Part shown: positions 16,937-25,974 of the stretch, piece by piece
Layout of the letters: each line of letters opens with the position of its first letter
Numbering within the stretch: the first letter of the stretch is position 1
Assembly (NCBI GenBank): GCA_913042085.1
Contig: CAJWKH010000002.1
Span: 1 to 57,590 of the forward strand
DNA: 57,590 nt
From: an uncultured Gammaproteobacteria bacterium
GTDB lineage: Bacteria > Pseudomonadota > Gammaproteobacteria > Magnimaribacterales > Magnimaribacteraceae
Reading direction: 5' to 3'
Notes under the pieces: generated by a model
What the model saw: only the letters and a program-made list of their open reading frames with translations
What the model was told of the DNA's origin: nothing
Databases searched by the model: none
Program-made: the position numbers and the translations under genes

Positions 16937-19017
16937 GACTCAGAATAATCAACTCTATTTCCAATCCATCTCAAAACTAAGGTTTTTGCATAATTGTCAT
17001 CATTCTTAGCTATAGCAATTGCATCTTCTTGTGCTTCTTCTAAAAGATCAGAGTCTCTAATTGGATTTGCTATCTTCAGATCCATTAAGCCAGATTGCCT
17101 AACACCATAAATATCTCCAGCTCCCCTTAACTCAAGGTCTTTTTCAGCAATTTCAAAACCATCGTTAGTTTCTTGCATAGTTTTTATTCTCTCTTCAGCT
17201 AAGGAACTTAGAGGTTCTTTATAAAGTAAAAGGCAGTGCGAATCAGAATTGGCTTTCCTTCCTACCCTTCCTCTGAGCTGATGTAATTGTGAAAGCCCTA
17301 ATCGTTCAGGATTTTCTATGATCATTAAAGTTGCTTCAGGTACATCAACTCCAACTTCTATCACTGTAGTACATACTAATAATTGTATTTTCCCCTCTCT
17401 GAACTTTTTAATAACTTGATCTTTAGATTTCTTTTTTAATTTTCCATGAACTAGCCCTACATTAATTTTGGTTAATTGCTCTGATATCTCTTTAAAAAGC
17501 TCTTCAGCTGATTGTGCTTCAAGTTCTTCAGATTCTTCAATTAAAGTGCAAACCCAGTAAACCCTTTGACCAGATAAGCACACTTCTTCAATTCTTTTAA
17601 TAACCTTTTGTCGAAGTGAGTTAGGTCTAGCTGATGTCTCTACAGGCCTCCTACCAGGAGGCATTTCATCAATGATGGAAGTTTCTAACGAGCCATATAC
17701 AGTCATCGCCAAGGTTCTAGGAATGGGTGTTGCAGTCATAATTAATTGATGAGGACTTTGGTTTTTTGTGCCACCTTTTTCAAGCATTGAAAATCTTTGA
17801 TGCACTCCAAATCTATGCTGCTCATCTATAACCGTTAAGCCCAAGCAATTAAAAATAACATCTTCTTGGAAGAGGGCATGAGTCCCTACCAAAATGTTTA
17901 TTTCTCCACTTTTTAATTTAGAAATAATTTCTTTTCTATCTGAAGCGTTTGTTGAGCCTGTTAATAATTCAACCCTCAAACCAAGAGAGGAAAACCATTC
18001 AGATAATGACAAATGGTGCTGCTCAGCTAATATTTCTGTTGGACACATAAAGGCTGTTTGCCAACCATTTTCATGTGCATGCAATGCACTTAAAGCTCCA
18101 ACTAATGTTTTTCCAGAACCCACATCCCCTTGAAGCAGTCTTCTCATTGGCAAGTTTCCAGTTAGATCTGATCTAATTTCATCCCATGTTCTTTTTTGTG
18201 CTCCAGTTAAGTTAAATTCTAAAGTCGAAGTAAACTTTTCTTCTGCATTAGAGATCTTATCCATGACAGGGCCTGACCTTCCTTCTAACTCATTTTTTAA
18301 TATCCCTGCACATAACATGTGAGCGACTAACTCTTCTTTAATTAAAGCTCTTTGAGCTGGATGTTTCCCTTCAATAAGAGTTTGAATGTCTATATCTGAA
18401 GGAGGATTATGAATAAATTTCAAGTTTTCCCATAAATCAGGAAAACCTGATTCAGCATTAAGTGAAGAGCTTTCTTTTAGTAAATCATGTTTATCACAAT
18501 AGATAATTGAGTCATGTATGACTTTCCTTATTCTGCCTTGTTGTAAACCAGAAGTTGTTGGGTATACAGGAGTGAGATTATTATCTATATCTAAATTTTC
18601 TGACTTATCAAATATTTGATATTGAGGGTGAATCATTTGTTTCCCATTTGGCCCTGGCGTAACTGGTCCATAACACCTAATCATTAGACCTTCCTTTAAA
18701 GCTTTGTGTTGGGCCATAGCAAAATTAAACATTCGCATAGTTAAACGACCCGTTCCATCGTAGATCTCTGTGAAAAGCATTCTTCTTCCCCTAAAAACAA
18801 CCGTGGACTTGACTATCTCTCCTTCTACTAAAACCGATTTATCATAAGAAGCATCTCCAATAGGAGTTAAGACTGTTCTGTCTTCATATCTAAAAGGCAA
18901 ATGAAACATTGCATCTTGAACTGATTGTATGCCCAAAGACTTTAAAGATTCTGAAATCTTGGGACCCACTCCCTTTAAGTTGGTTACTGAATGAAGATCT
19001 TTGCTGTCTTCAGTCAT
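16933..19017 (-). CDS. recG: ATP-dependent DNA helicase RecG
   Basis: Remodels stalled replication forks and Holliday junctions. The 694 residues comprise the N-terminal wedge/OB domain (LKGVGPKISESLKSLGI, LPFRYEDRT) and the SF2 motor: Walker A LLQGDVGSGKTLVG, motif II TVIDEQHRFGVHQR, motif III TATPIPRTLAM, and VCTTVIEVGVDVP plus QLRGRVGRKANSDSHCLL near the C-terminus. It is the last gene of gmk-rpoZ-spoT-ridA-recG. In E. coli trmH sits where ridA is here. Confidence 0.97.
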   Translation of the reverse strand: MTEDSKDLHSVTNLKGVGPKISESLKSLGIQSVQDAMFHLPFRYEDRTVLTPIGDASYDKSVLVEGEIVKSTVVFRGRRMLFTEIYDGTGRLTMRMFNFAMAQHKALKEGLMIRCYGPVTPGPNGKQMIHPQYQIFDKSENLDIDNNLTPVYPTTSGLQQGRIRKVIHDSIIYCDKHDLLKESSSLNAESGFPDLWENLKFIHNPPSDIDIQTLIEGKHPAQRALIKEELVAHMLCAGILKNELEGRSGPVMDKISNAEEKFTSTLEFNLTGAQKRTWDEIRSDLTGNLPMRRLLQGDVGSGKTLVGALSALHAHENGWQTAFMCPTEILAEQHHLSLSEWFSSLGLRVELLTGSTNASDRKEIISKLKSGEINILVGTHALFQEDVIFNCLGLTVIDEQHRFGVHQRFSMLEKGGTKNQSPHQLIMTATPIPRTLAMTVYGSLETSIIDEMPPGRRPVETSARPNSLRQKVIKRIEEVCLSGQRVYWVCTLIEESEELEAQSAEELFKEISEQLTKINVGLVHGKLKKKSKDQVIKKFREGKIQLLVCTTVIEVGVDVPEATLMIIENPERLGLSQLHQLRGRVGRKANSDSHCLLLYKEPLSSLAEERIKTMQETNDGFEIAEKDLELRGAGDIYGVRQSGLMDLKIANPIRDSDLLEEAQEDAIAIAKNDDNYAKTLVLRWIGNRVDYSES

Positions 19018-19023
19018 AATAGA

Positions 19024-19404
19024 TTAGTTGTTCTTTACTATTATTGCTTCTACTTCAATTAAAGAATCTAAAGGCAATCTGGCCACCTGCAGAGCTGCTC
19101 TAGCAGGGTAGGGCTCAGTAAAAAGCTCAGACATCACTTCATTGACTAAAGAGAATATAGATAGGTCTTGTAGAGAGACATTTAATTTAACTATGTCATT
19201 TATGGAACAATTAGCTTCTTCACATATAGCAGAAATATTAGTGAATACTTGTCTGATTTGGTTTTCTTCTCCTTCTACTAACTCCATAGTTCCAGGTTCT
19301 AAAGGTATTTGACCCGAAATATAAATCATATTTCCTGCCTCAATGGCTTGGGAATAAGGACCTATAGCACCAGGTGCTTTTTCTGTTTGAATCTTTTTTT
19401 TCAT
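19024..19404 (-). CDS. ridA: RidA family enamine/imine deaminase
   Basis: Hydrolyses reactive enamine/imine intermediates such as 2-aminoacrylate released by PLP enzymes. The 126 residues include APGAIGPYSQA, YISGQIPLEP, and the active-site Arg in YPARAALQVARLP with the Glu in IEVEAI, so it is a catalytic archetypal member. It sits 2 bp after spoT and 6 bp before recG. Confidence 0.93.
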   Translation of the reverse strand: MKKKIQTEKAPGAIGPYSQAIEAGNMIYISGQIPLEPGTMELVEGEENQIRQVFTNISAICEEANCSINDIVKLNVSLQDLSIFSLVNEVMSELFTEPYPARAALQVARLPLDSLIEVEAIIVKNN

Positions 19405-19406
19405 AA

Positions 19407-21551
19407 TTAATGTAAAACCTTCGCTTGTCTTTCTTCTTGATCGTGGATCCTAGATACAGAAGCTATTGATTTTAAAGTTTTTATTTTCTTTATTATTTTT
19501 GAAAGATGTAATCTATCAGAAACCTCAAGATCAAGCACGAAATCATGTATACCAGAATTAAGGTCCGTTGTTTGTATTGAACTAATGTTTGTTCCTGTTT
19601 CAGTTATAGCTGAGGCTATGTTTGCCAAGAGCCCCGGTTCGTCATTTGCCATAATCTTGATTTGAGAAGTAAAAACTTTTCCAGAAGACTCCCCCCAATT
19701 AACAGGGAAACATTGTTGAGGATCTTTTCTAAAAGAGAGTATGTTTTTGCATCTTTCTTGGTGAACTACTAACCCTTTATCTGCGGTAAAGTGACCCATA
19801 ACTGAATCTCCAGGAATAGGCTTACAACAAGGAGCATAATTAACCACAAGCCCTTCAGAACCTGTAATTTCAAGAGGAATTACGGAATCCGATTCAATCT
19901 CACTATCTTTATTTACGAATCCTGCTATTTGTCGGGCAACAACATTCGCTACCCTTATACCTAATCCTATTTCTTTAAGGATCCTGTTCAAACTTCTTCC
20001 TCCAATAGTGTCTAATGCACCTCTTAATTTATCTTTATCAATATTTTTTAATTTAATATTTAAATTCTCAAGAGATTGTTCTAGTAATTTTTTTCCAAAT
20101 TTTCTTGCCTCTGAAGATTTTAGGCTTCCTAGGTAGCTTCTAATACTGTGTCTTGCTTTGGTTGTTGTTGCAAAATTTAGCCAAGCTGGAGAAGTTTGAG
20201 GAACAGTATCCCTAAGTATTTCTATAGTTTGACCACTTTCTAGAGGAACGCTCAAAGGAGCAAGCTTTTTGTTTATTCTGCAAGCCCTGCAATGATGACC
20301 TATATCAGTATGAACTGCATAAGCAAAATCTATTGCAGTAGATCCACCATGCATTTCAATAACTTCTCCTTGTGGTGTAAATACATAAATTTCGTCTGGG
20401 AAAATATCAGTCTTAACCGAGTTAATGAACTCTTCTGTGGTTTCATAGTTTTCTCGCATTTCTAATAAACCCGCAATCCAGCGTCTAGCTTTAATTTGAG
20501 GGCTTGAATCAGAATTATTTCCTGATTTGTAGAGCCAGTGAGAAGCTATACCATTTTCTGCCATATCATTCATTTCTTGTGTTTTTATCTGTATCTCTAT
20601 AGGAACTCCTTTTAGCGCAATTACTCCAGTGTGAATAGATTGATAACCGTTAGATTTAGGGATTGCTATATAGTCTTTAAATCTCCCTCTAACTGGCTTG
20701 TACATGTTATGAATATGTCCAAGTGTTCGATAGCAATTTTCAGGAGTATCTACGATAATTTTTATAGCATATACGTCCATAATTTCTTCAAAAGACCTTC
20801 TCCTTTCCTTCATTTTCCTATAGATGCTATAAATATGTTTTTCTCTTCCTTCAACTATAGAAGCTATGCCTTCGTTTAATAATTTATCACTCATTTCTTT
20901 CTGGATTTTATTCAAAAGCCTTTTTCGGCCGCCCCTATTTTTCTTTACAGCTGCTATTAGCCTTTCGTACCTAGTTGGGTAGATTGTTTTAAAGGCTAGA
21001 TCTTCTAGTTCTCGATATAAATTGTTCATGCCAATTCTGTGAGCAATGGGAGCATAAATTTCTAAAGTTTCTTTGGCTATTCTTAGTTGTTTTTCTCGAT
21101 CTAAATACATAAGTGTTCGCATGTTATGTAATCTATCAGCAAGCTTCACGACAATAACTCTAATATCTTTAGACATAGCTAGAACCATCTTTTGAAGGTT
21201 CTCAGCTTGAGACTCAGTTTTACTTGAGATCGTTAAAGTATTTAACTTGCTTACTCCATCAACTAGATCGGCAACTTCTTTGTTGAATTTTTTTTCGATA
21301 ACACTTTTAGCTATTCCTGAATCTTCCATGACATCGTGAAGCATTGCAGCTGTAAGGCTATTTTCATCCATTCTGAAGCTACCTAATATGCTCGCAACTG
21401 CTATGGGATGTGTCACGTACGGATCACCGCTAGACCTATATTGCCCAGAGTGAGCCTCGCAAGCAAAATCATAAGCTTTATTGACTTGTTTTACTTTCTT
21501 GGGATCCAAGTAATCCGAAAGTTTTTTTGAAAGTGCGCCTATAGATTCCAT
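19407..21551 (-). CDS. spoT: Bifunctional (p)ppGpp synthetase/hydrolase SpoT
   Basis: Makes and degrades the stringent-response alarmone. The 714 residues show an HD hydrolase domain (VTHPIAVASIL, AAMLHDVMEDS, KLADRLHNMRTL), a synthetase domain (YSIYRKMKERRRS, RFKDYIAIPKSNGYQSIHT, EIQIKTQEMNDMAENGIASHW), a TGS domain (IYVFTPQGEVIEM) and a C-terminal ACT domain (IMANDEPGLLANIASAITE). Both catalytic centres look intact. It is the only RelA/SpoT homologue in the window. The neighbouring rpoZ encodes omega, which forms one ppGpp site of RNA polymerase. Confidence 0.97.
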   Translation of the reverse strand: MESIGALSKKLSDYLDPKKVKQVNKAYDFACEAHSGQYRSSGDPYVTHPIAVASILGSFRMDENSLTAAMLHDVMEDSGIAKSVIEKKFNKEVADLVDGVSKLNTLTISSKTESQAENLQKMVLAMSKDIRVIVVKLADRLHNMRTLMYLDREKQLRIAKETLEIYAPIAHRIGMNNLYRELEDLAFKTIYPTRYERLIAAVKKNRGGRKRLLNKIQKEMSDKLLNEGIASIVEGREKHIYSIYRKMKERRRSFEEIMDVYAIKIIVDTPENCYRTLGHIHNMYKPVRGRFKDYIAIPKSNGYQSIHTGVIALKGVPIEIQIKTQEMNDMAENGIASHWLYKSGNNSDSSPQIKARRWIAGLLEMRENYETTEEFINSVKTDIFPDEIYVFTPQGEVIEMHGGSTAIDFAYAVHTDIGHHCRACRINKKLAPLSVPLESGQTIEILRDTVPQTSPAWLNFATTTKARHSIRSYLGSLKSSEARKFGKKLLEQSLENLNIKLKNIDKDKLRGALDTIGGRSLNRILKEIGLGIRVANVVARQIAGFVNKDSEIESDSVIPLEITGSEGLVVNYAPCCKPIPGDSVMGHFTADKGLVVHQERCKNILSFRKDPQQCFPVNWGESSGKVFTSQIKIMANDEPGLLANIASAITETGTNISSIQTTDLNSGIHDFVLDLEVSDRLHLSKIIKKIKTLKSIASVSRIHDQEERQAKVLH

Positions 21552-21617
21552 AAAATTATTAAAACAAAGATTAAGTATCTCTATTTTTGAGCCCTAAGGC
21601 TAATGATATTGGAATAT

Positions 21618-21890
21618 TTAAGTTTGTGGCAAGTCTTCAGCAGAAAGACCTTCAGAGAATTCTTGCTCCAAATCAGCAATATCAACCTTAAGATCATTAA
21701 TATTCTCAGTTGATACTGTCCCGGCTTCAATTTCTCTAAGTGCCATAACTGTAGGCTTATCATCTTCCCATTCAAGTGTAGGGCGTCTTCCACCAGTTGC
21801 AAGTTGGCGTGCTCTTTTTGCAGCCAATATGATTAATTCGTATCTAGTACTAACCTTTTCTAAACAATCTTCTACAGTGATTCTAGCCAT
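21618..21890 (-). CDS. rpoZ: RNA polymerase omega subunit
   Basis: Small subunit that helps assemble beta' and forms part of a ppGpp-binding site. The 90 residues open [13 protein letters not shown], followed by [19 protein letters not shown] and [16 protein letters not shown], which are standard omega blocks. An overlapping 73-codon frame in the same region has no family resemblance and is ignored. It lies between gmk (48 bp) and spoT (66 bp). Confidence 0.97.
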   Translation of the reverse strand: MARITVEDCLEKVSTRYELIILAAKRARQLATGGRRPTLEWEDDKPTVMALREIEAGTVSTENINDLKVDIADLEQEFSEGLSAEDLPQT

Positions 21891-21938
21891 AATTAATATA
21901 CTCTTAAGTAAGGGGTGGGCATTCTAATGCAAAGTGCT

Positions 21939-22556
21939 CTATTGATCCAGCAAATGAGATAAACATTTTCTTGTAAATGCTTCTCTTTCCTTGTTAATGT
22001 CTGAGTTAGAGTACATCGCATATTTCAGGTCCATAAAAGCAAGATCAAAATCATCATTAGTTAACAAATAGTCAAAATCCTTGCCGGAAAGAACTTCTTC
22101 TTTTGCCTCTGAAAGCCTTTTTTCTATAGTTTTTTCACTATCCTGGCCTCTATTATCTAGTCTATTTCTTAAGTCTTCGTAAGAAGGAGGGATAATGAAG
22201 ATAGTTTTAGCATCCGGATAAGTATTCTTTACTTGTATAGCGCCTTGGACATCGAGTTCTAATATAACATCAAATCCTTGAGAGATTGTCGACTCAACCC
22301 AATCTCTAGGTGTTCCATAAAGGTTTCCAAAAACTTTCGCGTATTCAAGGAAATTTCCTTCATCAATCTTTTTATTGAACTCTGCTTCATTTACAAAGAA
22401 ATAGGCGACACCCTCTTCTTCGTTTTTCCTTTTCTCCCTAGTCGTGCAAGAAACACCCAATTTAGCTTTAGAGGCCAGTCCTTCATCTAAAACCTTTTGG
22501 ATTAAAGAAGTTTTACCAGTGCCCGAGGGTGCAGAAATAACAAATAATTGAGCCAT
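21939..22556 (-). CDS. gmk: Guanylate kinase
   Basis: Phosphorylates GMP to GDP. The 205 residues begin with the P-loop SAPSGTGKTSLI at residues 8-19. The GMP-binding segment is SCTTREKRKNEEEGVAYFFV, followed by FLEYAKVFGNLYGTP, DVILELDVQGAIQVK and the lid IEKRLSEAKEE. First gene of the gmk-rpoZ-spoT-ridA-recG cluster; divergent from pyrE. Confidence 0.97.
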   Translation of the reverse strand: MAQLFVISAPSGTGKTSLIQKVLDEGLASKAKLGVSCTTREKRKNEEEGVAYFFVNEAEFNKKIDEGNFLEYAKVFGNLYGTPRDWVESTISQGFDVILELDVQGAIQVKNTYPDAKTIFIIPPSYEDLRNRLDNRGQDSEKTIEKRLSEAKEEVLSGKDFDYLLTNDDFDLAFMDLKYAMYSNSDINKEREAFTRKCLSHLLDQ

Positions 22557-22601
22557 AAATTAAAAAGAAGTTTATTGTAGGTTAAATGCATTAAAATGAT
22601 G

Positions 22602-22618
22602 AAGTTTTTAACAAACTT
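22602..22618 (+). repeat. AT-rich inverted repeat just before pyrE
   Basis: AAGTTT and AAACTT can form a 6-bp stem around a TTAAC loop, ending 3 bp before the pyrE ATG. The stem has only one G-C pair. No Shine-Dalgarno sequence is seen in this position. Confidence 0.3.
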
Positions 22619-22621
22619 TTT

Positions 22622-23251
22622 ATGAAAGATAGAGAAAACAATTTTTTTGAGCTTGCGATAAAGGCTGAGGCTCTTCTTTTAGGTGATTTTACCTTGAAGT
22701 CTGGAAGAAAGAGTCCTTATTTTTTTAATATCAGTTCTTTCTTTGAGTTAGGCTTTATTAATGAATTGTCTAATTTATATGCAAATTTAATTGAGGAAGA
22801 AGAAATTCAATTTGATGTAATTTTTGGTCCTGCTTATAAAGGTATACCGCTTGCAGCAGCAGTTGCAACAATTATTAGTGGAAGAACATCAAACTTAATC
22901 TCAATTAGTTTCGATAGGAAAGAAGAAAAAACTCATGGAGAAGGTGGAAAAATAGTGGGTAGTGTTGCAGGAAAGAAAGTTCTAATTTTAGACGACGTCT
23001 TAACTGCTGGGACTGCATTAAATCAATCCATAGAATTAGTTAGAGGAATGGGAGGCGAGGTTGTTTCTTCTTTAGTTGCGCTTGATAGAGAAGAGCTTGT
23101 AGGGGGAGTTCTAGCTAGAGACTTAATAGGAGAGAAAACAAACTCAAAATTATTATCGATAGCAACTATTTCTCAACTAGTAGATTTCTTCAACCAAACA
23201 AATAAAACAAAAGAAGCCCAACTAATAGAAGAATACTTATCTAAGCAATAA
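22622..23251 (+). CDS. pyrE: Orotate phosphoribosyltransferase
   Basis: Forms OMP from orotate and PRPP in pyrimidine synthesis. The 209 residues include FTLKSGRKSPYFFNIS, FGPAYKGIPLA, FDRKEEKTHGEGG and the PRPP-binding VLILDDVLTAGTAL. There is no clear ribosome-binding site; the ATG follows an AT-rich stretch with a weak inverted repeat. Its stop overlaps the ribE start by one base (TAATG). Confidence 0.96.
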   Translation: MKDRENNFFELAIKAEALLLGDFTLKSGRKSPYFFNISSFFELGFINELSNLYANLIEEEEIQFDVIFGPAYKGIPLAAAVATIISGRTSNLISISFDRKEEKTHGEGGKIVGSVAGKKVLILDDVLTAGTALNQSIELVRGMGGEVVSSLVALDREELVGGVLARDLIGEKTNSKLLSIATISQLVDFFNQTNKTKEAQLIEEYLSKQ

Positions 23252-23838
23252 TGTTTACAGGGATTGTTCAAGAAATAGGTGAAATTAAGGAATGCAATAA
23301 GACCCCCTCTGGAAAAACTATAGAGGTCTTAGCAACTAATTCTTTTACAGAAAATCTTAAGAAAGGTGCAAGCGTTTCGGTAAATGGCGTTTGTTTAACG
23401 GCAGTAAGTTCAAGTAATGGCAATATGATCTTTGATGTAATTCAGGAGACTTTAAGAATCACTAATTTAGACGATATTCAAGTTGGCAGTATGGTTAACC
23501 TAGAAAGGTCTCTCAAATATGGAGACGAAGTAGGCGGTCATATACTTTCTGGTCATGTTTCATATAAAGCTCAATCTAGATTGATCCGAAACGATGGAGA
23601 AATAGAATTAAGAATTGAATGCCTTAAAGAATGGTTAGACTTTGTATTTCTCAAAGGGTATGTGGCAATTAACGGAGCTAGTTTAACTGTAGCTAAGAAA
23701 GAGAAGGGTAGCTTTTCAGTATTTTTAATTCCAGAGACATTAAATGCTACCAATTTATCGGAGTCCTTTGAAAACTCTTTTTTAAATATAGAGCTAGATC
23801 AATCTACTTATTCATCCGCAAAAGCACAAAGAGATTAA
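23251..23838 (+). CDS. ribE: Riboflavin synthase, alpha chain
   Basis: Dismutates two 6,7-dimethyl-8-ribityllumazine molecules to riboflavin. The 195 residues are two lumazine-binding repeats, the first starting MFTGIVQEIG with SVNGVCLTAV, the second starting HILSGHVSYKA with AINGASLTVA. The pairing with pyrE rather than with other rib genes is unusual. Its stop shares TTAA (23835-23838) with the convergent yqeY-like gene. Confidence 0.95.
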   Translation: MFTGIVQEIGEIKECNKTPSGKTIEVLATNSFTENLKKGASVSVNGVCLTAVSSSNGNMIFDVIQETLRITNLDDIQVGSMVNLERSLKYGDEVGGHILSGHVSYKAQSRLIRNDGEIELRIECLKEWLDFVFLKGYVAINGASLTVAKKEKGSFSVFLIPETLNATNLSESFENSFLNIELDQSTYSSAKAQRD

Positions 23839-24290
23839 TCTGAAAGGTTTTCTTTCACTATCTTACTAACCAAACCCATATCAGCATTACCTTGTATTCT
23901 TTGTTTTAAAGACCCCATTACTTTTCCCATATCTTGAGGTCCAGAAGCAGAAATTTCTTTAATAACTTCTGTTACTATTAAAGAGAGCTCTTCTTCACTT
24001 AATTGTTCCGGTAAGTAATCAGAAAGAATATTAATTTCATTCTGTTCTTTTTCCGCCAATTCACTTCTACCCGCTTCGGAGAATTGAGAATAAGAATCCT
24101 TTCTTTGTTTTATCATTTTTTGTAGGATTTGAATTACTTGCTCATCTTCAAGATCTATCCTTTTATCTATTTCTTCTTTCTTTAATTCAGAAATGGCCAT
24201 TCTAAGAGTGGATGTGGTTTCTTTATCCCTATTCTTCATAGAAACCTTAACAGCTTCTTCTATAAGAGGTCTGATAGTTTGGTTTGCCAT
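23835..24290 (-). CDS. GatB/YqeY domain protein
   Basis: The 151 residues match the YqeY family: RMAISELKKEEIDKRI, QVIQILQKMIKQRKDSYSQF, LSDYLPEQLSEEEL and DMGKVMGSLKQRIQGNADMGLVS. The domain is shared with the tail of the GatB amidotransferase subunit and is thought to bind tRNA, but the role of the stand-alone protein is not established. It follows rpsU by 15 bp, the common rpsU-yqeY order, but dnaG does not follow here. Confidence 0.92.
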   Translation of the reverse strand: MANQTIRPLIEEAVKVSMKNRDKETTSTLRMAISELKKEEIDKRIDLEDEQVIQILQKMIKQRKDSYSQFSEAGRSELAEKEQNEINILSDYLPEQLSEEELSLIVTEVIKEISASGPQDMGKVMGSLKQRIQGNADMGLVSKIVKENLSD

Positions 24291-24305
24291 ATTGGCTCCT
24301 TAGTT

Positions 24306-24521
24306 TTAGAAACGGGGCGGTCTGCCTAATCTGTTCTTTCTTTGATTTTTTTGTTCTCTTTTAACTGCAGCTGCTTTTTTTCTTTTTAAAACAGAAGTTG
24401 GTTTTTCGTAGAACTCACGTTTTCTGACTTCAGGAATTATTCCAGCTTTCTCACATGCACGTTTGAACTTTCGCAGTCCTACATCGAATGATTCATTTGG
24501 TCGTATTTTTACTGAAGGCAT
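24306..24521 (-). CDS. rpsU: 30S ribosomal protein S21
   Basis: Small basic ribosomal protein near the anti-Shine-Dalgarno end of 16S rRNA. The 71 residues are typical: [41 protein letters not shown] and a Lys/Arg-rich tail. A GGGA ribosome site lies upstream. It has its own promoter with a GC-rich discriminator. In most gammaproteobacteria rpsU heads a unit with dnaG and rpoD; here those two are about 27 kb away. Confidence 0.97.
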   Translation of the reverse strand: MPSVKIRPNESFDVGLRKFKRACEKAGIIPEVRKREFYEKPTSVLKRKKAAAVKREQKNQRKNRLGRPPRF

Positions 24522-24545
24522 ATAAATTCCCTTATGGGATGCGCA

Positions 24546-24574
24546 ATTCTATAGAACCAATTTTATTTTGGAAA
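24546..24574 (-). promoter_or_regulatory. Candidate promoter of rpsU
   Basis: On the minus strand TTTCCA (24574-24569) is 17 bp from TAGAAT (24551-24546). The -10 is followed by TGCGCATCCC, again a GCGC discriminator. The leader is about 17 nt. Confidence 0.5.
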
Positions 24575-24623
24575 GTCTTTCTTTTTTTTAATTTTTGACG
24601 AGAATAGCTTAAACCAAACAAAA

Positions 24624-25625
24624 ATGAATATTTTAGGAATCGAAACATCTTGTGATGAAACAGGCATTGCTATTTATAACACTGAGAAGCAATCTATTAT
24701 TTCAGAGCAGTTATTTAGCCAAGCCTCTAAGCATGCAGAGTACGGAGGTGTAGTTCCAGAACTGGCTTCTAGAGATCACTTAATCAAAATAATACCTCTA
24801 ATTAAGCTTACCTTAGAAGAAGTCGAGCTTGAATTTAGTGATTTAGATGGCATAGCTTATACAGCAGGACCTGGTTTAAGAGGTCCTCTTTTAATAGGAG
24901 CGTCTATGGCTAAATCACTTGCTTTTAGCCTGAAGATACCTTCAATAGGAATTCATCATATGGAAGCGCATTTGTTAATAAATCTTTTAGAAGATCCTGC
25001 ACCTAAATTCCCTTTTCTTACCTTACTTATATCGGGCGGGCATTGTCTTTTAATAAATGCGAAAGAGATGGGTTCATATGAAATAGTAGGACAAACTATT
25101 GATGATGCTGTTGGAGAAGCTTTTGATAAAGTATCTAAACTCCTAGAACTAGGATATCCAGGAGGGCCTTTAATAGAAAAGCTTGCTGAATCAGGAGATT
25201 CATCTGCTTTTAGTTTTCCAAGACCTATGACTAATAAAGACAATCTAGATTTTAGCTTCAGCGGTTTAAAAACAGCGGTCTTTTATACTCTCAAGGACAC
25301 TAAATTTATAAATAAACAGATTAAGGCTAATATTGCAGCTTCTTTTCAAGACGCTGTTGCTGATACTCTTTTGATCAAATCAAGGAAAGCATTAGAAGAA
25401 ACTAAACAAAATGAGTTAGTTATTGGAGGTGGAGTGGCTTCTAATAAATATATAAGAAAGAAGTTAGTTGAAGGCCTTAAGGATAATAAAATATATTTTC
25501 CGCCGCTTGAACGTTGCACTGACAATGGAGCGATGGTTGCCTTTGCTGGAAGTTTTTATTTAAGCAATAATAATCATGCTAAAAATGATCTAGTCCGACC
25601 CAAGTGGCCTTTATCAGAGTTATGA
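24624..25625 (+). CDS. tsaD: tRNA N6-adenosine threonylcarbamoyltransferase TsaD
   Basis: Transfers threonylcarbamoyl to A37 of ANN-decoding tRNAs. The 333 residues have the ASKHA start GIETSCDETGIAIY, the metal-binding HHMEAHL near residue 111, LLISGGHC, DDAVGEAFDKVSKLLELGYPGG, and C-terminal VIGGGVASNKYIR and CTDNGAMVAFAG. It is divergent from rpsU, the conserved arrangement. It leads tsaD-folB-folK; plsY, often next to it, is absent. Confidence 0.97.
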   Translation: MNILGIETSCDETGIAIYNTEKQSIISEQLFSQASKHAEYGGVVPELASRDHLIKIIPLIKLTLEEVELEFSDLDGIAYTAGPGLRGPLLIGASMAKSLAFSLKIPSIGIHHMEAHLLINLLEDPAPKFPFLTLLISGGHCLLINAKEMGSYEIVGQTIDDAVGEAFDKVSKLLELGYPGGPLIEKLAESGDSSAFSFPRPMTNKDNLDFSFSGLKTAVFYTLKDTKFINKQIKANIAASFQDAVADTLLIKSRKALEETKQNELVIGGGVASNKYIRKKLVEGLKDNKIYFPPLERCTDNGAMVAFAGSFYLSNNNHAKNDLVRPKWPLSEL

Positions 25626-25626
25626 T

Positions 25627-25974
25627 ATGGATAAAGTATTTATAAATAACCTTCAAGTAGAAACAATCATTGGCATCTTTGATTGGGAGAGAGAGGTTAG
25701 GCAGGTTGTTTCAATTGATCTTGAAATGGAATTTGATAACAAAAAGGCTGCTAAGTCTGATGACATTAAAGATGCACTTGATTATAAGAAGATAGGAAAG
25801 AGAATAACCGCTTTCGTTGAAAAATCTAAATATAAACTGATTGAAAGGCTTGCCGAACAAATAGCTAAACTAGTTTTAAAAGAGTTTCCTGTTTCCAGTT
25901 TAATAGTTTCTGTAAACAAACCTGGTGCCATGAGAGGTTCAGAATCAGTTGGTATAAGAATTACCAGACCCTAA
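25627..25974 (+). CDS. folB: Dihydroneopterin aldolase FolB
   Basis: Cleaves dihydroneopterin to 6-hydroxymethyl-dihydropterin in folate synthesis. The 115 residues start DKVFINNLQVETIIGIFDWERE, with the substrate Glu in VETIIG. Further blocks are DALDYKKIGKRI, KLIERLAEQIA with the second conserved Glu, and the Lys-containing VSVNKPGAMRGSESVGI. It starts 1 bp after tsaD ends and overlaps folK by one base. Confidence 0.95.
   Translation: MDKVFINNLQVETIIGIFDWEREVRQVVSIDLEMEFDNKKAAKSDDIKDALDYKKIGKRITAFVEKSKYKLIERLAEQIAKLVLKEFPVSSLIVSVNKPGAMRGSESVGIRITRP

Noticed and set aside
22602-22621. Pyrimidine attenuator before pyrE
   Set aside because: The stem is 6 bp with one G-C pair and lacks a leader peptide or long U-run; likely chance in AT-rich DNA.
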